DNA of 64,000 nucleotides from the NCBI GenBank assembly GCA_964251965.1, contig CAXULQ010000001.1, positions 868,001-932,000 of the forward strand. The letters run 5' to 3'. Source of the stretch: Mucilaginibacter_A sp964251965 (lineage in GTDB: Bacteria > Bacteroidota > Bacteroidia > Sphingobacteriales > Sphingobacteriaceae). Each line of letters opens with the position of its first letter. Positions within the stretch are counted from its first letter, which is position 1. Shown here one piece after another: positions 59,921-64,000 of the stretch. Both the position numbers and the translations under genes were made by a program. The notes below the pieces were generated by a model. That model did not search any database. It was not told where the DNA came from and saw only the letters and a program-made list of their open reading frames with translations.

Positions 59921-60712
59921 ATGAACACGAAAATGAAAAAGTTAGTCATACCAATAATCGCGATTTTCCTGGTGCAAAATGTTGCAACAGCTCAAAACGC
60001 CAAACCCGGTTCTCCTGTAAAAAGGAATGCGAAAACAGTTATTGACTCCACAAAATGGAAAGCCGATCATTATATTATAAACAGAGATGCCGCGTTTACC
60101 AACCCCCGGTTGGCTATTAACAAATTAATGGGCGGCAATAAAAGATTTGTAGAAAACAAATCCATCCGCCCGAGGCAAGATGCAGAAACCATTAAAAAAT
60201 TAGGTTCTGGCCAAAAGCCTTTTGCAATCATTGTGAGTTGTTCCGATTCCCGTGTGCCGAATGAAATGGTATTTGACCAGGGTTTAGGCGATTTGTTTAT
60301 TATAAGAACGGCGGGGCAAGTGTCATCGGCAGCATCTTACGGCAGTATGGAATATGCAGTGATAAAATTGTACACCAGGCTAATTGTGGTTTTAGGGCAT
60401 ACCGATTGCGGCGCAGTGGCGGCGGCAGTGCAGCGGCCGGAAGATGTCCCCGGCCATATTGTTACTTTAATCAATGCAATTAAACCCGCTGTAAACAAAG
60501 TTGCACACATGCCCGGAGACCGTGTGAATAATGCTGTAAGGCAAAATGTAATCGATGAGGTAAATACCCTAAGGGAATTAGATCCTATTTTACATAAAAA
60601 TTATCTAAAAGGCGAGCTCCTGATTGTGGGTGCCGTTTATGATATTCATACCGGAAAAGTAGATTTTTTAAAAGAAACCCTGCAAAACCTTCCGGAAAAG
60701 AAATCAAAATAA
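59921..60712 (+). CDS. Exported beta-carbonic anhydrase
   Basis: 263 aa with a signal peptide (MKKLVIPIIAIFLVQNVATAQ), so periplasmic. VSCSDSRVPNEMVFDQGLGDLFIIRTAG gives the Zn Cys and Asp-Arg dyad, and VLGHTDCGAVAAA the Zn His and Cys. It interconverts CO2 and bicarbonate. A periplasmic beta-class enzyme is somewhat uncommon. The DUF2490 gene follows 65 bp later. Confidence 0.9.
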   Translation: MNTKMKKLVIPIIAIFLVQNVATAQNAKPGSPVKRNAKTVIDSTKWKADHYIINRDAAFTNPRLAINKLMGGNKRFVENKSIRPRQDAETIKKLGSGQKPFAIIVSCSDSRVPNEMVFDQGLGDLFIIRTAGQVSSAASYGSMEYAVIKLYTRLIVVLGHTDCGAVAAAVQRPEDVPGHIVTLINAIKPAVNKVAHMPGDRVNNAVRQNVIDEVNTLRELDPILHKNYLKGELLIVGAVYDIHTGKVDFLKETLQNLPEKKSK

Positions 60713-60777
60713 ACCCTCGCCAGCCAAACGCTTTCTAATTAATGTTCTATTTATCAGGATTGATTGAATTTTGATTG

Positions 60778-61497
60778 ATGATAAAAATGAGGTTTATATT
60801 ATTGGTGTTGCCTGCCCTTTTTTTAGTGCCTGGTAAACTGTTTGCGCAAGAGAACCATTTTTCGGGCTGGGGCGCATTATTCCATACCCAGCGGTTTTCC
60901 AAAAACTGGGGTGCATCGTTTGATGCGCAATTCCGGTCGGCCAACAAGTATGATTTTTTACGTAACACTTTACTGCGCCCTTCTGTTAACTATTATTTTG
61001 ATAATAACAAAATGGCGGCTTTAGGATATGCTTACATCGCTACCAATGGCAGGAACGCGGTAGGAGAACATACTTTTCGGCCGGAGAGCCGCATTTGGCA
61101 GCAATTAATTATCAACCAAAAACTGGGTAAAGCGACTGTTTTACAACACCGCTTTAGACTGGAGCAGCGTTTTGTTGGTAATACCACGTTGCTTAACGAC
61201 CAGTTTTTTTCGCAACGTTTACGGTATTTTGCACGTGCGGTTATTCCTTTTAAGCGCGATACCGTTTTTACCCGGGGACTTTTTATTGGCCTGCAAAACG
61301 AGGTTTTTTTTAACGTTCAGAATAAAGACAAAGTAAACGGTCGTCTCTTTGATCAAAACAGGGCTTACGCAGCAATTGGTTACCGCCTAAGTAAAAAGGT
61401 TGATGCAGAAATAGGTTATCTCAACCAATATACAAAGCATCGGGGTTCTTATACCATAAACAACGTATTGCAATTAGCTTTTTACACCCGTTTTTGA
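60778..61497 (+). CDS. DUF2490 outer-membrane-like protein
   Basis: 239 aa with a signal peptide (FILLVLPALFLVPGKLFAQ) and then alternating beta strands (HFSGWGALFHTQRFSKNWG, FDAQFRS, FRLEQRF, YFARAVIPF) ending in Phe (LQLAFYTRF), as expected for an outer-membrane beta barrel of the DUF2490 family. Function unknown. An ATG at 60787 is also possible as start. Confidence 0.78.
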   Translation: MIKMRFILLVLPALFLVPGKLFAQENHFSGWGALFHTQRFSKNWGASFDAQFRSANKYDFLRNTLLRPSVNYYFDNNKMAALGYAYIATNGRNAVGEHTFRPESRIWQQLIINQKLGKATVLQHRFRLEQRFVGNTTLLNDQFFSQRLRYFARAVIPFKRDTVFTRGLFIGLQNEVFFNVQNKDKVNGRLFDQNRAYAAIGYRLSKKVDAEIGYLNQYTKHRGSYTINNVLQLAFYTRF

Positions 61498-61527
61498 CTA
61501 AAAGAATAAAATCGTCTTTGTTATTAA

Positions 61528-61689
61528 GAGCCTGTTTAAATTTTATCCGATATATTTTCTATGCTTCTTTTACCACATAAAAAATCATTAGCCCATTGTA
61601 CTTTTTGTATTGAAACAGCCTCTAAAAACAGAATTTATAGGCATAAAAGAAGTACTATAAATTTTTATGATAGAAATTTAAACAGGCTC
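61528..61689. mobile_element. MITE copy 3 (162 bp, divergent)
   Basis: Same GAGCCTGTTTAAA ends, TAA target duplication (61525-61527 and 61690-61692), and an inverted pair of words, ATGCTTCTTTTA (61561-61572) and TAAAAGAAGTAC (61644-61655). The centre differs from copies 1 and 2. It lies between the DUF2490 and GH89 genes. Confidence 0.85.
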
Positions 61690-61740
61690 TAAGTATTTCG
61701 GTTTATTTCGCCTGTTTGCTAACTGAAGGTATTTAACTAA

Positions 61741-63975
61741 ATGAAAATCAAACTTAAAAATATCATTACCCCTTTTTTAATTTTTACTTCCCTGCAAGCA
61801 TTGTTTGGTTTAAGATGCTTTGCAGATAGTGGTAATCAAGCCGCAACTGCTGCAACTGCGCTTGCCCGGCGCATTGTTCCGTCTATGGCCGGTAATATTG
61901 TTTTTGTACAATCATTGCAAGGTTCGGGAAAGGACTTTTTTGAATTGGAATCTAAGAACGGCAAAGTTGTGATCACTGGTAATAACTCCAATTCGATGGC
62001 TGTTGGACTAAACCATTACCTAAAATATTATTGCCTGGTATCTGTTACCTGGAATATTGGCGATAATATAAGCGTGCCTGTAGCGATGCCGGTAATAACC
62101 GATAAAATACATCAAAATGCACGGGTACAAAACCGTTTTTTCCTTAACTATTGCACATTAGGTTATACCATGCCCTGGTGGCAATGGAAAGACTGGGAAT
62201 GGTTTATTGATTGGATGGCGTTAAACGGAGTTAACATGCCCCTGGCCATAACCGGTGAAGAAGCAGTTTGGTATAATGTGTGGAAAAAGCTGGGCTTAAG
62301 CGACCTGGAGATCAGGTCATTCTTTACCGGCCCTGCATTTTTGCCCTGGCACCGTATGGCCAATATTGACCATTGGGATGGCCCTTTGCCGCAGTCATGG
62401 ATTGCCGGGCAGGCCGAGCTGCAAAAGCTGATAGTTAAAAGGGAGCGCCAGTTAGGTATGAACCCTATCCTGCCGGCATTTGCCGGCCATGTGCCCGAGG
62501 TACTAAAAGCAAAATATCCATCGTCAAAGATTAGCTCTTTAGGCAATTGGGGCGGTTTTTCTAAAGAATATCACAGCTATTTTTTAGATCCGTTCGACCC
62601 TTTGTTCCCTAAGATACAAAAAGAGTTTTTAACCGAACAAACCCGCTTGTTTGGTACCGGCCACATTTATGGAACAGACCCTTTTAATGAGGTAACCCCG
62701 CCAAGTTTGGAACCAGACTATCTGGCCAGTTCTTCAAAAACAATTTATACCTCTATGCAGGCGGTCGATCCACAATCGAAATGGCTGCAGATGGGGTGGA
62801 TGTTTTATTTTGCAAAACAAAAATGGACACAACCAAGGGTAGAAGCTTTTTTAAAAGCCGTTCCACAGGGTAAAATGATATTGCTTGACTATTACTGCGA
62901 CAAGCAGGAAGTTTGGAAAATAAGCAACAAATTTTACGGGCAGCCCTACTTATGGTGCTACCTGGGCAATTTTGGGTCTAACACAATGCTTGAAGGAAAT
63001 TTGAGTGAGGTGGAAAACAGTATGGAAAACGCTTTTGTAAATGGCGGTAACAACATGTGGGGTATTGGATCTACCCTGGAAGGTTTTGGCGTAAACGAAG
63101 TAATGTACGCTTATGTGCTGGAAAAAGCATGGTCATCCGGCCCTGTCGATACCCATCGATGGATAACTAATTGGGCGAAAACACGATGCGGTAAAAACGA
63201 TACGCTGGTAAGCAAAGCATGGGATGTATTAGATAATAAAATCTATAAACAGGCCGCTGCATTAGGGCAGGGAACATTAACTAATTCCCGCCCAAGTTTT
63301 GGCGAAAATGACAGCTGGCCTGCTAACCCCAAAATTAACTATGATAACCGCGACCTTTTAAAAGTATGGCAATTATTGAACAGGGCAGCAAACGAAAATT
63401 CACCGGCTGTTTACAATTACGATTTGGTTAACATTGGCAGGCAGGTTTTAGGGAACTATTTTTTTGAGTTAAGAAATCGGTTCAAGGAGGCGTACAACAA
63501 ACATGAACATGATAAGCTTAAAGCGGCAGGTGGGCAAATGTTAGACCTCATAAATGATATGGATAAACTGCTTGCCACAAATACTAATTTTTTGATGGGT
63601 AAATGGATAAACGACGCCAGGGCTTTAGGTATTAACGAAGTAGAAAAAAAGTACTATGAGCGCGACGCACGAAGTATCCTGACGACCTGGGGCCCGCAGG
63701 GCGGCGAACTTACCGATTATGCCAACCGCAACTGGGCAGGGTTAACAAAAGATTATTACGGCAAACGATGGGCTATGTTTATTGATGATGTTATCCAGGC
63801 TGACGGAAACAATAAGTTGTTTGATCAAAAAGCTTTTAATAAACGATCATCTGAATTTGAATGGAACTGGACGATGGGCCATAATGATTTTTCATCAGTG
63901 CCCATAGGAAACAGCTTGATGATTAGCAAAGCATTATGCGAAAAATATCAAGGGCAGATATCAGATGTTAATTAA
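61741..63975 (+). CDS. Alpha-N-acetylglucosaminidase (GH89)
   Basis: 744 aa, full NAGLU length, with a signal peptide (LKNIITPFLIFTSLQALFGL). N-terminal domain (VFVQSLQGSGKDFFELESKN), then the catalytic barrel beginning NYCTLGYTMPWWQW with DWMALNGVNMPLAITGEEAVW. Catalytic Glu candidates are Glu317 in YGTDPFNEVTPP and Glu447 or Glu453 in STLEGFGVNEVMY. It cleaves terminal alpha-GlcNAc, as in mucins or heparan sulfate. It is framed by MITE copies 3 and 4, the latter starting 12 bp after its stop. Confidence 0.92.
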   Translation: MKIKLKNIITPFLIFTSLQALFGLRCFADSGNQAATAATALARRIVPSMAGNIVFVQSLQGSGKDFFELESKNGKVVITGNNSNSMAVGLNHYLKYYCLVSVTWNIGDNISVPVAMPVITDKIHQNARVQNRFFLNYCTLGYTMPWWQWKDWEWFIDWMALNGVNMPLAITGEEAVWYNVWKKLGLSDLEIRSFFTGPAFLPWHRMANIDHWDGPLPQSWIAGQAELQKLIVKRERQLGMNPILPAFAGHVPEVLKAKYPSSKISSLGNWGGFSKEYHSYFLDPFDPLFPKIQKEFLTEQTRLFGTGHIYGTDPFNEVTPPSLEPDYLASSSKTIYTSMQAVDPQSKWLQMGWMFYFAKQKWTQPRVEAFLKAVPQGKMILLDYYCDKQEVWKISNKFYGQPYLWCYLGNFGSNTMLEGNLSEVENSMENAFVNGGNNMWGIGSTLEGFGVNEVMYAYVLEKAWSSGPVDTHRWITNWAKTRCGKNDTLVSKAWDVLDNKIYKQAAALGQGTLTNSRPSFGENDSWPANPKINYDNRDLLKVWQLLNRAANENSPAVYNYDLVNIGRQVLGNYFFELRNRFKEAYNKHEHDKLKAAGGQMLDLINDMDKLLATNTNFLMGKWINDARALGINEVEKKYYERDARSILTTWGPQGGELTDYANRNWAGLTKDYYGKRWAMFIDDVIQADGNNKLFDQKAFNKRSSEFEWNWTMGHNDFSSVPIGNSLMISKALCEKYQGQISDVN

Positions 63976-63986
63976 CCAAAGTATAA

Positions 63987-64000
63987 GAGCCTGCTTAAAA
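63987..64000. mobile_element. MITE copy 4, left end only (window edge)
   Basis: GAGCCTGCTTAAAA preceded by TAA, one base different from the other MITE ends; the rest is outside the window. Confidence 0.55.

Larger units (their letters stand above)
443..61572. repeat. Dispersed 12-bp word TAAAAGAAGYAT and sister form TAAAAACAGYAT
   Basis: Exact copies by their start: TAAAAGAAGCAT on either strand at 443, 1157, 4965, 5728, 7474, 9231, 9259, 12621, 12662, 15174, 22763, 39640, 43329, 43492, 44292, 45714, 48742, 51473, 51544, 55963, 58060, 58131, 61561 (23). TAAAAGAAGTAT at 2455, 3993, 18351, 44224, 50374, 55027 (6). TAAAAACAGCAT at 8036, 17179, 21589, 36940, 54343 (5). TAAAAACAGTAT at 12061, 20078, 41517, 55828, 56320 (5). 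Orientations are nearly balanced. Copies lie both between genes and inside coding frames. Counted by eye, so one or two may be missed. Confidence 0.85.

Noticed and set aside
443..61572. The 12-bp word as a Chi, KOPS or parS site
   Set aside because: Orientation is balanced, the sequence is not palindromic, and it is not clustered at parAB.
22862..64000. CRISPR arrays
   Set aside because: No regularly spaced repeats of 24-40 bp with unique spacers were seen; the dispersed word is irregularly placed.

Overview
The window looks like chromosome of a Bacteroidota bacterium, most likely family Sphingobacteriaceae (Mucilaginibacter/Pedobacter-like). The reasons are the moderately AT-rich sequence, TAnnTTTG-type -7 promoter boxes with no clear Shine-Dalgarno sites, and several lineage-typical genes: a long NusB followed by DUF1573, YajC and YbbR genes, a DUF3276 PUR-domain protein, DUF5683 next to parAB, a ligase-associated exonuclease and a degenerate YbiT-like ABC-F protein. 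The species is an inference, not an identification.

Layout. 1-3.8 kb: a pectin/rhamnogalacturonan utilisation operon (PL22 fragment, polysaccharide deacetylase, GH105, CE12 acetylesterase). 4-22.7 kb: mostly housekeeping genes (EamA transporter, ABC-F, cysteine desulfurase, glmM, PAP2, ZIP, MarR, the nusB-DUF1573-yajC-ybbR-coaE-exonuclease run, an ABC exporter, mgtE, ychF). 22.8-36.9 kb: a 14-kb mobile element inserted in the 3' end of tRNA-Arg(CCG), bounded by 25-bp direct repeats. It has a tyrosine integrase, a primase-helicase beside an iteron-like putative origin, an S24-like repressor, an antirepressor remnant, a tape-measure protein and a HipA-like kinase/DUF3037 pair, but no recognisable capsid, portal or large terminase, so it resembles a phage satellite or a decayed prophage. 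37-51 kb: pnp-rpsO, a malate/lactate dehydrogenase, two toxin-antitoxin modules, a TlpA-like protein, lepB, dapB, DUF5683, parB-parA, an FMN reductase and a VIT-type transporter. 51.4-64 kb: an accessory region with a MITE family (three full copies and one cut by the window edge), a large TerD-like protein, small stress or secreted proteins, tRNA-Lys(CTT), SnoaL/NmrA/SDR genes, a Crp-family regulator, a periplasmic carbonic anhydrase and a GH89 alpha-N-acetylglucosaminidase.

The most unusual signal is a 12-bp word, TAAAAGAAGYAT, with a sister form TAAAAACAGYAT. By hand I count 39 exact copies, on both strands, in genes and between them, often as inverted pairs. No exact copy occurs in the 14-kb mobile element. 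This pattern resembles a DNA-uptake-type sequence, which I propose as a hypothesis. Two further points stand out. Both toxin-antitoxin modules are flanked by a degraded copy of the neighbouring gene's 3' end, and each degraded copy carries a perfect form of the 12-bp word where the intact gene does not. The MITEs themselves also carry the word in inverted pairs.
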